From: Holophagales bacterium UBA5066 | GTDB taxonomy: Bacteria; Acidobacteriota; Thermoanaerobaculia; UBA5066 | Assembly (NCBI GenBank): GCA_002414905.1 | Contig: DIAY01000131.1 | Coordinates: 1 to 45,251, forward strand | Length of the DNA: 45,251 bases | Direction: 5' to 3' | Part shown: positions 16,510 through 24,403 of the stretch, one piece after another | Layout of the letters: each line of letters starts with the position of its first letter | Position numbering within the stretch: position 1 is the first letter of the stretch | The notes under the pieces: model-generated | What the model saw: only the letters and a program-made list of their open reading frames with translations | What the model was told of the DNA's origin: nothing | Databases searched by the model: none | Position numbers and translations under genes: made by a program

Positions 16510-17286
16510 GTGTTGAAAGCTAGACCCCGCGTCGTCACGTCCCGGCAGGGCGGCCCCGATCTCGGGGCACTCTCCGGGCCGTTTCTCCTCGCCCTCCTCG
16601 GAGGGGACGAAGCGGCCGTCGGGGAGTTGGTCTGCCGCTCTCGATCTCTTGGTGCCGACACGGCCGTCGTCGTGAGAGACCTCGTCATGCCGGCCCTCTG
16701 CGAGGTCGGCCGGATGTGGAGGAGTGGAGAGGTGTCGGTCGCGGAGGAGCACCTCGCGACGGCCCTCGTCAGTCGCGTCCTCTCGCGCTCTTCCAGCGGC
16801 GCAGCCGCTCCGGCCGGAACCGCCCGGCGCATCGTCTTCGCCTGTCTGGCGGGGGAGTTCCACGATCTGGGCATCCACTTCCTCGCCGACGTGGCGCGAG
16901 AGTGCGGCTGGGATGCCGAGTCGCTCGGCGCCAACGTCCCGCGAGAGGCGCTCGTCCGTTTCGTCGAGCAGCGGCCCCCTGCCGCCCTCGCCCTGTCGGT
17001 GGCGCTGGCGGGACATGTTCCCGAAGCGGCCCAGGCGATCTGCGAGGTTCGCACGGCCGCCCCCGGCATCACGGTCCTCGTCGGTGGCCTCGCCTTCCGG
17101 GAGGACCACGAGCGGCTCGCCCTCACGGGGGCCGACGCCGGTATCACCGACGCCGTGGCCCTTCGCGACTGGCTCCGGGTGCAGGCGGGGAAAGCCTCCG
17201 CCGCTCCTCCAGGTGTGCGGTCCGGTTCCGGTCTCCCCGAGTCGATGCCCCCGGCCCTCCGCCGCCGCATCGCAAAGTCCCGCTGA
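16510..17286 (+). CDS. Stand-alone cobalamin-binding protein with CarH-type photoreceptor motifs
   Basis: A 258-residue protein composed of a four-helix B12-binding cap (about 20-100) and a Rossmann-like B12-binding domain (about 108-225). The cap contains W70-x9-E80-H81 (MWRSGEVSVAEEH), the signature that shields the upper adenosyl ligand in CarH/LitR photoreceptors. The B12 domain has E116-F-H118-D-L-G, matching the ExHxxG variant of the lower-ligand motif. No DNA-binding domain is present, so it may act on a partner, as AerR does. Two in-frame GTGs exist; I prefer 16510, which has GGAG at a good distance, over 16492. It follows the SDR gene closely. Binding of B12 is well supported, photoreception is inferred. 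Confidence 0.85.
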   Translation: MLKARPRVVTSRQGGPDLGALSGPFLLALLGGDEAAVGELVCRSRSLGADTAVVVRDLVMPALCEVGRMWRSGEVSVAEEHLATALVSRVLSRSSSGAAAPAGTARRIVFACLAGEFHDLGIHFLADVARECGWDAESLGANVPREALVRFVEQRPPAALALSVALAGHVPEAAQAICEVRTAAPGITVLVGGLAFREDHERLALTGADAGITDAVALRDWLRVQAGKASAAPPGVRSGSGLPESMPPALRRRIAKSR

Positions 17287-17342
17287 GCCCGCCCCTCCTG
17301 CTCCGTCCTCCTGCTACAGTTCCCGCCGGTTCGCTCGAGCAC

Positions 17343-17419
17343 CTGCCCGTAGCTCAGTTGGACAGAGCATCGGCCTTCTAAGCCGAGGGTCGCCGGTTCG
17401 AGCCCGGCCGGGCAGGCCA
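17343..17419 (+). tRNA. tRNA-Arg (anticodon TCT)
   Basis: A complete 77-nt cloverleaf: acceptor CTGCCCG pairs fully with CGGGCAG; D arm GCTC/GAGC; anticodon stem TCGGC/GCCGA around loop CTTCTAA; T-loop TTCGAGC with stem CCGG; discriminator G and encoded CCA (17417-17419). A TACAGT hexamer at 17315-17320 may be its -10. The methyltransferase stop codon on the other strand lies one nt after the CCA. Confidence 0.96.
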
Positions 17420-17420
17420 G

Positions 17421-18296
17421 TTATCCCGCGGACCTCCGTCCGGTCGCCAGCAGGTTGTTCCCGCGCGCGGCGGCTTCCTCGGGCATGCAGAGGTCGGCCT
17501 CCCGCGGGACGAGGCGGCGAAGGAGCCGCGGGTCTGAGAGGCGCGCGGGAAGGTCTTCACCGGGTCCTTCGGGATGGATCGAGACGGGGAAACCGCGGAC
17601 AGCAACCTCTGTGCACCCCGCCCGCTCGAGGCAGGCTCTCGCGACCGACGGCGTGAAGACGAGGAGCTCGGGGACACCGTCGCCGTAGACGACCGAGGAA
17701 CGCGTCGCGAGGCGGCGCAGCTCGCCAGTGCGCCCGTCGCTCAGGGTCCTGGCCGCCGCCTGCCAGAGGTTCGGCAGGACGAAGGCGACGCGGCCTCCGG
17801 GCGCGGCGGCGCGGACGAGGCGCCGGACGAGGGCCGCCGGGTCGGCGACGAGCCCCGCCACGTTGTGAAAGCAGAGGACGACGTCGAAGCGGCCGAGGTG
17901 ACGGGGAATCGGCGCGTTGAGGTCGAGCTCGACGAAGGAGAGGCGGGCGCGCATTTTCGAGCGGGCGGCCTTGCGGCGGGCGGCATCGAGCATTCCGGTC
18001 GAGACGTCGGCGAGGAGCGCGGTCGCCCGCGGCAGCTCGGCGAGGAGGTGGAAGGCCCATCGACCGGTTCCGCCGCCGGCGTCGAGGATGCGCAGCCCCT
18101 CACCCTCCCCGAGACCACCGAGGAGCGTCCGGCGCAGGAGCGCGAGGAGCACCCGGTCGGAGAAGGCCCAGTAGGGCCGGTCCGCGACGGGATCGTAGAC
18201 GGCGGCGCGCCGGTCGAAGAAAGCCTTTACCTCGGCGCTCCGGCGCGCAGGATCGAGCTTCGGCCAGGGAGCAGCGCGACGTTGGTCGGACCTCAT
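17421..18296 (-). CDS. Class I SAM-dependent methyltransferase (ubiE/Mtase_11-like)
   Basis: A 291-residue cytoplasmic protein. After an N-terminal helix FFDRRAAVYD, common in UbiE-like methyltransferases, motif I ILDAGGGTGRW binds SAM; LLADVSTGML is the acidic loop of strand 2; FDVVLCFHNV is motif IV and PGGRVAFVLP the strand-5 region. The C-terminal domain is family-specific and the substrate cannot be assigned. The ATG at 18296 has no Shine-Dalgarno but is about 4 nt after the start predicted from a TATTCT hexamer. The frame continues upstream across the kinase gene; that part is antisense. It is divergent from the kinase gene. Confidence 0.88.
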   Translation of the reverse strand: MRSDQRRAAPWPKLDPARRSAEVKAFFDRRAAVYDPVADRPYWAFSDRVLLALLRRTLLGGLGEGEGLRILDAGGGTGRWAFHLLAELPRATALLADVSTGMLDAARRKAARSKMRARLSFVELDLNAPIPRHLGRFDVVLCFHNVAGLVADPAALVRRLVRAAAPGGRVAFVLPNLWQAAARTLSDGRTGELRRLATRSSVVYGDGVPELLVFTPSVARACLERAGCTEVAVRGFPVSIHPEGPGEDLPARLSDPRLLRRLVPREADLCMPEEAAARGNNLLATGRRSAG

Positions 18297-18306
18297 GAAG
18301 GATTCG

Positions 18307-18312
18307 AGAATA
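18307..18312 (-). promoter_or_regulatory. Candidate -10 element, methyltransferase gene
   Basis: TATTCT on the minus strand predicts a start at about 18300, leaving only 4 nt before the ATG. Confidence 0.4.
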
Positions 18313-18481
18313 GCGTCCGCGGACTGCCCGTGCGCTTGCCCTCGGCGAGGCCCCGTCGTTCGACGAAAAGGGTCCGTGAGGGGACCGACCCTTTCTCCGT
18401 GCCGTGGGACGACCTGCTCCACCCGGATTTCGGATGGGGCTTCCGGACAGTGCGGCGAGCTCTGACGACGCCACGGCGGGA

Positions 18482-18487
18482 TACCAT
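18482..18487 (+). promoter_or_regulatory. Candidate -10 element, Ser/Thr kinase gene
   Basis: TACCAT predicts a start near 18494, 4 nt before the ATG, which has no Shine-Dalgarno sequence. Confidence 0.35.
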
Positions 18488-18497
18488 ACCCGGTTGA

Positions 18498-21104
18498 ATG
18501 GCGCTGTCGTCCGGCGAGAAGCTCGGGCCCTACGAGGTCATGACCCGGATCGGGGCCGGTGGCATGGGCGAGGTCTGGAGCGCACGGGACACCCGCCTCG
18601 GCCGCGACGTCGCCATCAAGATCCTCACGAGGACGGGCTCCTCCGACGCCGACCGGATCCGCCGGTTCGAGGTCGAGATGAAAGCCGTCGGGCGGCTCAG
18701 CCACCCGAACGTCCTCGCCGTCTTCGACGTCGGGAGCCATGAAGGGGTTCCGTACCTCGTCTCCGAGCTTCTCGACGGGGAGACGCTGAGGGACCGCCTC
18801 GACCGCGGTCCGCTGCCAATGAAGACCGTCGCCTCCACGTCCGTCGAGGTCGTGCAGGGCCTCGCCGCCGCGCACGCCGCCGGCGTCATCCACCGCGACC
18901 TGAAGCCCGAAAACGTCTTCCTGACGCGCGACGGGAGGGTGAAGCTCCTCGACTTCGGCCTTGCCAAGCTCGTGGAGCCGCAGCAGCCCCTCGCCTTCGA
19001 GGGCCTGGTGGAGGCCGAGACCGTCGCCCGGCTCACGGTCTCGGGCATCGTCGTCGGGACGGTGAGGTACATGTCGCCGGAGCAGATCCGCGGCGCTCCG
19101 ATCGACCACCGCTCCGACATCTTCGCCTTCGGAGCGCTTCTCTACGAGATGCTGACGGGGCAGATGGCTTTCCGCAGGCCGTCGGCGATCGAGTCGCTCA
19201 GCGCAACGCTGGCGGAGGACCCGCTCAGCCGGCTCGAGGATCCCTCGCCGATCCCGGAGGAGATCGAGCCGATCCTGAAGCGCTGTCTCGAGAAGAGCCC
19301 CGAGGACCGGTTCCAGTCGGCGGCCGATCTCGCCTTCCGGCTCCGCGAATACGCGGAGAGCCTCACACGGACGTCGAGCACGCGCCGGCACCCGACAGCC
19401 GGGCCACGCGTGCGACTCGTGCGAGCTGCCACGGCCGCCGTCCTTGCCCTCGCCGCGCTCGGCTTTGCCGGGCTCGCCTGGCGCGCGGGCCGAGGCTCGG
19501 CGGGGCCGGGCGTCCCGTCCTTCAAGCAGCTCACGTTTCGCCGGGGCCTCGTCCTCTCCGCCCGGTTCTCCACGGACGGCAAGACGGTCGTCTATGGGGC
19601 GGGCTGGGATGGCGAGCCGGTCCTCCTCCAGTCGATGCGGACGGAGAGCCCCGAGTCGCGACCGCTCGACCTGCCGCCCGGGGACGTCCTGGCCATATCG
19701 TCGACGGGCGAGCTCGCGATCTCGCTCGATCGCAAGTACGTCTACGGCTTCTCGACGAGAGGGACGCTGGCGCGCGTCCCTCTCGTCGGCGGCGCTCCGC
19801 GGAAGATTCTGACCGACGTGGAGGACGCTGACTTCTCTCCCGACGGGCGAGACCTGGCGGTGAGCCGCGTCGTCGACGGGCGCTACCGCCTCGAGTATCC
19901 GATCGAGAAGGTCCTGCACCAGGGCGTGGGGTGGATCAGCAACGTCCGGGTTTCGCCCGACGGTAACCGCGTCGCCTTCATCGACCACCCGATCGCCGGC
20001 GACGACAGGGGGGCGATCTGCGTCGTGGACAGGACGGGGAAGGTGGAGGTCCTCTCGAACGGCTGGGCGAGCGCGCTCGGGCTCGACTGGTCTCCGGACG
20101 GCAGGGAGGTCTGGTTCACCGCGACGGAGGTCTCTCCGAACTGCGCCCTCTGGGCCGTCGACCTGAAGGGGAATCGTCGCCCCCTCGCACGGAGCCCGGG
20201 CCGGCTTGCCCTGCAGGACGTGAATCCGGCGGGCGAGCTCCTCATGACGGAAGGACGCGTACGGCTCGGCATGGGCCTGGGCACGGCGGAGCATCGCCCC
20301 GAGCGGGATCTCTCGTGGCTCGACGCGACCGTCGTATCGGACCTCTCGCGCGACGGCAGGACGGTCCTTTTCGCCGAGCAGGGGGCCGGAGGCGGAGTCG
20401 GCACCTACTCGGTCTACACACGCGGCACGGACGGCACGCCCGCGGCGCGCCTCGGAGAGGGGACCGCCGGGCCTCTCTCGCCCGACGGCCGATGGGCCGT
20501 GGCTATCGTTCCCTCGACGCCCCCGAGCCTCATGCTCCTGCCGACGGGTCCCGGACAGCCGAGATCGCTCGAACGCGGTCCGATCGTCAGCTACCAGGCC
20601 GCGGCGTTCTTTCCGGACGGCGAGAGGATCCTCTTCGCCGCCAACGAGGACGGCAAGCCCGTGCGGCTCTACGTTCAGAGCATCGAGGCGGGCGTGCCAC
20701 GTGCCGTCTCGGGGACGGGGCTGACGTTTTCTCCGCCCTCCGACGTCATCTCGCCCGACGGGCGCACGGCGGCCGTGATGGATGGCGAAGGCCGGGTCGT
20801 CCTGTTCCCGCTCGACGGGGCCGAGCCCCGCTTCGCACCCGGACTCGAGCCGGGGGACGTGCCGATACGCTGGAGCCTCGACGGCCGGTCACTGTTCACC
20901 TTCCGCTTCGACGAGCTCCCCGCGCGGATCCGGCGGGTCGAGCTCGACACGCATCGCAGGGAGGTCATCGCCCAGATCACGCCGACCGATCCCGCGGGCA
21001 TGGAATCGTTCGTCGCCGCACAGGTGACGCCGGATGGCCGTTCCTGGGTCTACAGCTTTTTCCAGTACCGCACCGATCTTCACCTCGTCACCGGCCTGAA
21101 GTAG
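18498..21104 (+). CDS. Eukaryotic-type Ser/Thr protein kinase with C-terminal beta-propeller
   Basis: An 868-residue protein. Residues about 11-285 form a Hanks-type kinase: glycine loop GAGGMGEV, K41 in VAIKIL, HRDLKPEN with catalytic D134, DFGLAK with D152, and the APE-equivalent SPEQIRG; all key residues are intact. A basic linker leads to one membrane segment (about 304-328). The rest (about 340-868) has repeated PD40/TolB-like blades with F-S-x-DG(R/K) motifs, for example FSTDGKTV, FSPDGRDL, SPDGNRVAF and DWSPDGREV, forming an extracytoplasmic propeller likely to sense a ligand or protein. This architecture is frequent in Acidobacteriota. It ends before a hairpin shared with the histone-like gene. 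Confidence 0.95.
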   Translation: MALSSGEKLGPYEVMTRIGAGGMGEVWSARDTRLGRDVAIKILTRTGSSDADRIRRFEVEMKAVGRLSHPNVLAVFDVGSHEGVPYLVSELLDGETLRDRLDRGPLPMKTVASTSVEVVQGLAAAHAAGVIHRDLKPENVFLTRDGRVKLLDFGLAKLVEPQQPLAFEGLVEAETVARLTVSGIVVGTVRYMSPEQIRGAPIDHRSDIFAFGALLYEMLTGQMAFRRPSAIESLSATLAEDPLSRLEDPSPIPEEIEPILKRCLEKSPEDRFQSAADLAFRLREYAESLTRTSSTRRHPTAGPRVRLVRAATAAVLALAALGFAGLAWRAGRGSAGPGVPSFKQLTFRRGLVLSARFSTDGKTVVYGAGWDGEPVLLQSMRTESPESRPLDLPPGDVLAISSTGELAISLDRKYVYGFSTRGTLARVPLVGGAPRKILTDVEDADFSPDGRDLAVSRVVDGRYRLEYPIEKVLHQGVGWISNVRVSPDGNRVAFIDHPIAGDDRGAICVVDRTGKVEVLSNGWASALGLDWSPDGREVWFTATEVSPNCALWAVDLKGNRRPLARSPGRLALQDVNPAGELLMTEGRVRLGMGLGTAEHRPERDLSWLDATVVSDLSRDGRTVLFAEQGAGGGVGTYSVYTRGTDGTPAARLGEGTAGPLSPDGRWAVAIVPSTPPSLMLLPTGPGQPRSLERGPIVSYQAAAFFPDGERILFAANEDGKPVRLYVQSIEAGVPRAVSGTGLTFSPPSDVISPDGRTAAVMDGEGRVVLFPLDGAEPRFAPGLEPGDVPIRWSLDGRSLFTFRFDELPARIRRVELDTHRREVIAQITPTDPAGMESFVAAQVTPDGRSWVYSFFQYRTDLHLVTGLK

Positions 21105-21137
21105 CGGGACAGAGGTCGACGGCGCGGGGTGCCGCGC

Positions 21138-21164
21138 GGAGCCGGCCCGGAATGGACCGGCTCC
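21138..21164. terminator. Hairpin between kinase and histone-like genes
   Basis: GGAGCCGG (21138-21145) pairs perfectly with CCGGCTCC (21157-21164) around an 11-nt loop, between two converging genes. No T-run is present. Confidence 0.5.
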
Positions 21165-21178
21165 CGCGCGACGGACGA

Positions 21179-21394
21179 TCAGATCATCCCGACGTCTTTC
21201 TTCTTGGCGACGGCCTTCTTCGGGGCGGCCTTCTTCGGGGCGGCCTTCTTCACGGCCTTCTTGACAACCTTCTTCGCCGGGGCCTTCTTGGCGGCGGCCT
21301 TCGGGGCGACGGCCTTCTTGGCGACGGCCTTCTTCGGGGCGGCCTTCTTCACGGCCTTCTTCGCGGACTTCTTCGCTGCCTTCTTCGTTGCCAT
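21179..21394 (-). CDS. Lys/Ala-rich histone H1-like protein
   Basis: A 71-residue, almost pure Lys/Ala/Pro/Val protein made of KKA, KKAAPKKA and AKKA units, ending KKKDVGMI. It resembles the C-terminal tail of eukaryotic histone H1 and bacterial H1-like proteins (Hc1, AlgP-type repeats) that bind DNA non-specifically and help compact the nucleoid. The start ATG has AAAAGGAG upstream. The gene follows the radical SAM gene by 54 nt on the same strand, so it may be co-transcribed, though it also has its own ribosome binding site and a possible TAACCT -10 on the minus strand near 21436-21441. Confidence 0.8.
   Translation of the reverse strand: MATKKAAKKSAKKAVKKAAPKKAVAKKAVAPKAAAKKAPAKKVVKKAVKKAAPKKAAPKKAVAKKKDVGMI
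21195..21385 (-). repeat. Imperfect short repeats coding KKAA/AAPKKA units
   Basis: The plus strand reads CGGCCTTCTTC units with CGGGG or GACGG spacers many times over. The array is prone to slippage, so length variation between strains is expected. Confidence 0.7.
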
Positions 21395-21448
21395 CGGAAC
21401 TCCTTTTCGTTGTCCGCCCTCGAGGACGGGGGTTCAGGTTATGGCCAG

Positions 21449-23506
21449 CTAATCGCGACGATTCACGGAGAAGCGGGCCGAATGAATTTTTTCGTGCGCA
21501 TGCGTACTTCTGTTCGCGACCGGAGGCTCCGGCCTCTCGCACGCGCGGAGTGTACGAAACGTCACTTCATCATTGTGAACGGAAATCGTGATTCCGTCAC
21601 CTCTCTTCTCGCCGATCGCGCCGGCGACGCGAAGGAAACGATCACGCGCGCGACCCTCGGGAGAGAAAGCACCGAGCGCGACGGCGAGCGCGAGGTGTCT
21701 CTCGCCGTCGCGCAGGAGGAGCCTGTCCGCGACGAGCGCGTCGAGCGCGGCCGCCACCTCTTCGCGCGTGGAGCCGCACGCTGTGCGGCCCGCGTCCACC
21801 AGCGCGCGCATGTTCGCCGACGCATCGCACGCGTCGTGGAGGACGTGCGCGAGGCCGCGGAGGACCGTCAGCGGGCGCCGCGCGACGGGGCGCAGGTCCC
21901 ATACGAGGAGCGCGTCGCCGGAGGGAACGCTGAAGAGAGAGCTCTCCCTCGCTGCGCGCTTCCAGCGTGCGACCTCCCTCAGGAGCGGCGCGACGTACTC
22001 GCCCGCGTGTTCGCGGCCACGGGCACGGAACGAGAAGGAATACGCGAGGTTCGTCACGGCCTCGGGCGTGAGAGGGTAGACCGCCGCGTAGGACGGCAGC
22101 GGCGCAACGTCGAGGAAGCCGAGCCGTTCGGCGTCGTCGAACCCGGGGCTGAAGCGGTCGAGCCGGAGGCCCGAGACGCCCGAGGGCGGGACGAGATGGG
22201 ACAGGAGCGGCACGAGGCGCGCCATCCGCCCGTACTCCTCCGGCGGTTCGTCGGGGAAGCCCCAGAGAAGGTTCCAGTAGGGCGTGACGCCGAGCTCGCG
22301 GCACCACTTCAGGAGCTGGATGTTCTGGAAGGCGGTGACGCCCTTCCTCATCAGCTTCAGCACGGCGTCGCTGAGGCTCTCGATGCCCGGCTGGATCCGC
22401 GTGACGCCCGCGTCGGCGAGGAGGCGGACTTGCTGCTTCTTCAGGCTCGACTTCGTCTCCCAGAAGACGGGAGACGGCGGAGGGGACTTCGCGAGCTCGG
22501 GGAGAAGAGTCTCGAAATAGCGCGCGTCGAGGATGTTGTCGACGACCTGCAGGTCGCTGCCGGGGTGCCGCGCCAAGAGCGCGCGCAGCTCGCCGAGCGC
22601 GCGCCCGGGCGACTTGCTCCGGTAGGTCAGGGTCGAGCCGTTCAGGCCGCAGAACGTGCAGTGGCTCTTCTCGCCCCACGAGCAGCCACGCGCCGTCTCG
22701 AGGAAGAGGCCGGGTGTCCACCTCCCGGCGAAGCGGCTCGTGGAGAACTGGTCGAAATAGTCCGTGTCGTCCGGGATGGGCAGATCGTCCATCCGCTTCA
22801 CCGACGGAGCGCTCTGAAAATGGCCCGCGGCGAATCGTGCGACGACGTTCGCCCGCGTCGTGACGCCGGGGAGATCGTCGAGCGGGCGCCCGTCGAGGAC
22901 CCTTGCGACGAGCGCGGGGAAGACGAGCTCGCCCTCTCCCGACACCGTCGCATCGACGAAGGGAAAGGTCCTCACCGTCTCGGCCCCCATCACGCCCTCG
23001 CAGTTCGCACCGCCGAAGGCGACGACGGTGCCGGGAGCCTCCTGCTTGATCCGCTTCGCGAGCGCGAGCGAGGCGACGTGCTGCTGGAAAACGCTCGTGA
23101 AGCCGACGAGCCGCGGCCGGTGAGAGAGGACCTCGGAGAGGCACCGTTCGACGAAAGGAGCAGCCCGGGCCCTCGCGCGCCGAAGGCTCGCGACGAACGA
23201 GGCGGGGACGGGCCGGGCCAGATCGCGGGCTCCCCAGCAGACGCGGCCGAGGAGGACGTCGCGCTCCCACCTCTCGTCCGCGACGGGATCGTGCCCGAAG
23301 AGCGCCTCGCGGAAGACCCACTCGCCCGCGAGCTCGCGGATCGACCGGGTACCGTCGGTGGAAATCTTCGTGTAGAGCCTCTCGCCGAGGAGCTCGGCGA
23401 ATCGGAGGGTGAAGTAGAGGACCCTCACGGAGGCGCCGTGCGGCGCCAGCGACGCCTTCAGAAGAGACAGGCCGAGGGACGGGGACATCTCGGGGCCGAA
23501 CGGCAT
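21449..23506 (-). CDS. B12-binding radical SAM RiPP-maturation enzyme (rSAM_ocin_1/TIGR03975-like)
   Basis: A 685-residue protein with an N-terminal cobalamin-binding region (about 1-215, SPSLGLSLLKA and FGGANCEG), a radical SAM core (about 265-480) and a C-terminal family-specific domain. The cluster motif is C-x7-C-x2-C in RGCSWGEKSHCTFCGLNG, the form I associate with the RiPP maturation radical SAM proteins found near bacteriocin-like precursors. The expected role is C-methylation or a related change of a peptide. The first ATG (23506) has no ribosome binding site, and family-like sequence DVLLVS precedes it in frame; an ATT at 23563 after GAGG is a possible true start. No obvious precursor peptide is nearby. 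It follows an unknown gene by 97 nt, or 40 nt if the ATT is used. Confidence 0.85.
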   Translation of the reverse strand: MPFGPEMSPSLGLSLLKASLAPHGASVRVLYFTLRFAELLGERLYTKISTDGTRSIRELAGEWVFREALFGHDPVADERWERDVLLGRVCWGARDLARPVPASFVASLRRARARAAPFVERCLSEVLSHRPRLVGFTSVFQQHVASLALAKRIKQEAPGTVVAFGGANCEGVMGAETVRTFPFVDATVSGEGELVFPALVARVLDGRPLDDLPGVTTRANVVARFAAGHFQSAPSVKRMDDLPIPDDTDYFDQFSTSRFAGRWTPGLFLETARGCSWGEKSHCTFCGLNGSTLTYRSKSPGRALGELRALLARHPGSDLQVVDNILDARYFETLLPELAKSPPPSPVFWETKSSLKKQQVRLLADAGVTRIQPGIESLSDAVLKLMRKGVTAFQNIQLLKWCRELGVTPYWNLLWGFPDEPPEEYGRMARLVPLLSHLVPPSGVSGLRLDRFSPGFDDAERLGFLDVAPLPSYAAVYPLTPEAVTNLAYSFSFRARGREHAGEYVAPLLREVARWKRAARESSLFSVPSGDALLVWDLRPVARRPLTVLRGLAHVLHDACDASANMRALVDAGRTACGSTREEVAAALDALVADRLLLRDGERHLALAVALGAFSPEGRARDRFLRVAGAIGEKRGDGITISVHNDEVTFRTLRACERPEPPVANRSTHAHEKIHSARFSVNRRD

Positions 23507-23603
23507 CGAGACGAGCAGGACGTCGGGGGCATCCGAAGGGGGCGGGACGAGGCGCTTTCGAATGAGGCCTCGAGGGTGCCGGGCCGGGGACCGCCCGTCA
23601 AGG

Positions 23604-24332
23604 TCAGAGCGACCCGAGGGCGACGTCGCGCACGATGGCGACGATGCCGGCGAGGAAGTCGGCTCCCGGGCGCGTCGCTCCGGCGGTGAGCCGAAGGGTC
23701 GCCTCCTTCAGCGCGCCGTCTTCGACGTTCGGGTCGCCGAGGACTTCCACGAGCGCGGCAACAGCAGCCGGAAAGCCGCCGCGGACGGCGTCGTCGAGAG
23801 CTCTCGACGACGCCGTCGAGGCCCCGGTTCCGGAAAGGCCGACGAGGCAGGCCTGGAACGCCGCGACCGCGCGCTCGGAGACGAGGCGATTCATCGCGAG
23901 CTTCCGGGCCGCGGCGACGAGGCCGACGAGCATCTCTTCGCCCGCGGGGGCCAGGTCGGGACCCAGGGAGGCGAGGCCGCTCGCCTCTTGCCGCAGCACG
24001 CTGCCCGAGGTCTCGCCGGCGACGAGCCGAGAGGAGAGCGAGCGCAGGCGGACGGCAGCCCAGCGGACGAGGACGGCGTCGGCCGGCAGCTCACCGGGGG
24101 CGTTTCCCGTGACGAGCGCCAGAGTGCGGGCCGGGAGAGGAAGGACGGCGAGGTGGTGGGCGAGCGTCGCGCGGTCGATGGGTCGTGAGGGAACTGCGAG
24201 CTTCCTCGAGCCGACGGCGAAGGCCGGTGCGGAGGCGGAGGTGGCGGGGGAGGGGAGTGAAAGGACGCTCATGGGAGGCTCGTGTGACCAGACCCGTTCC
24301 CGTGTCCCGGGGGCCGGGGAAAGGGCCGCCAC
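23604..24332 (-). CDS. Unknown protein upstream of the radical SAM gene
   Basis: I do not recognise this 242-residue protein. It is Ala/Leu-rich, mostly helical in appearance, without Cys, signal peptide or membrane segment. The N-terminal 55 residues are Pro/Ser/Ala-rich and probably disordered; the remainder has helices such as ADAVLVRWAAVRLRSL and GEEMLVGLVAAARKLAMNRLV. The GTG start at 24332 sits one nt after the start predicted from a TAACAT hexamer, so the transcript may be leaderless; an internal ATG at 24272 lacks a ribosome binding site. Same-strand position directly before the radical SAM maturase suggests an operon and a possible partner or substrate role, which is only a guess. 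Confidence 0.6.
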   Translation of the reverse strand: MAALSPAPGTRERVWSHEPPMSVLSLPSPATSASAPAFAVGSRKLAVPSRPIDRATLAHHLAVLPLPARTLALVTGNAPGELPADAVLVRWAAVRLRSLSSRLVAGETSGSVLRQEASGLASLGPDLAPAGEEMLVGLVAAARKLAMNRLVSERAVAAFQACLVGLSGTGASTASSRALDDAVRGGFPAAVAALVEVLGDPNVEDGALKEATLRLTAGATRPGADFLAGIVAIVRDVALGSL

Positions 24333-24339
24333 ATCGGGG

Positions 24340-24345
24340 ATGTTA
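24340..24345 (-). promoter_or_regulatory. Candidate -10 element for the unknown gene/radical SAM operon
   Basis: TAACAT on the minus strand predicts a start at 24333, one nt before the GTG start codon. Confidence 0.4.
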
Positions 24346-24388
24346 CGCGGGTTCTGCGTTGCAGCGAGCGCGTTCCGCCGACCCCGCT

Positions 24389-24394
24389 TACGAT
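24389..24394 (+). promoter_or_regulatory. Candidate -10 element for the acyltransferase gene
   Basis: TACGAT predicts a start near 24401, 3 nt before the ATG, which has no Shine-Dalgarno sequence. Confidence 0.4.
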
Positions 24395-24403
24395 TCGTTC
24401 CCG

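Noticed and set aside
18297..20294. Upstream extension of the methyltransferase frame
   Set aside because: The first 660 or so codons are antisense to the Ser/Thr kinase; the methyltransferase fold begins at ATG 18296.
21129..21452. Plus-strand frame with FLATAFFGAAFF-type repeats opposite the histone-like gene
   Set aside because: It is the complement of Lys/Ala codon repeats; the minus-strand gene has a good ribosome binding site and a known protein type.
20315..23689. Plus-strand open frame of over 1100 codons across the kinase end and the radical SAM gene
   Set aside because: It spans two genes on opposite strands and its protein is low-complexity and Arg-rich; both overlapped genes have clear domains.
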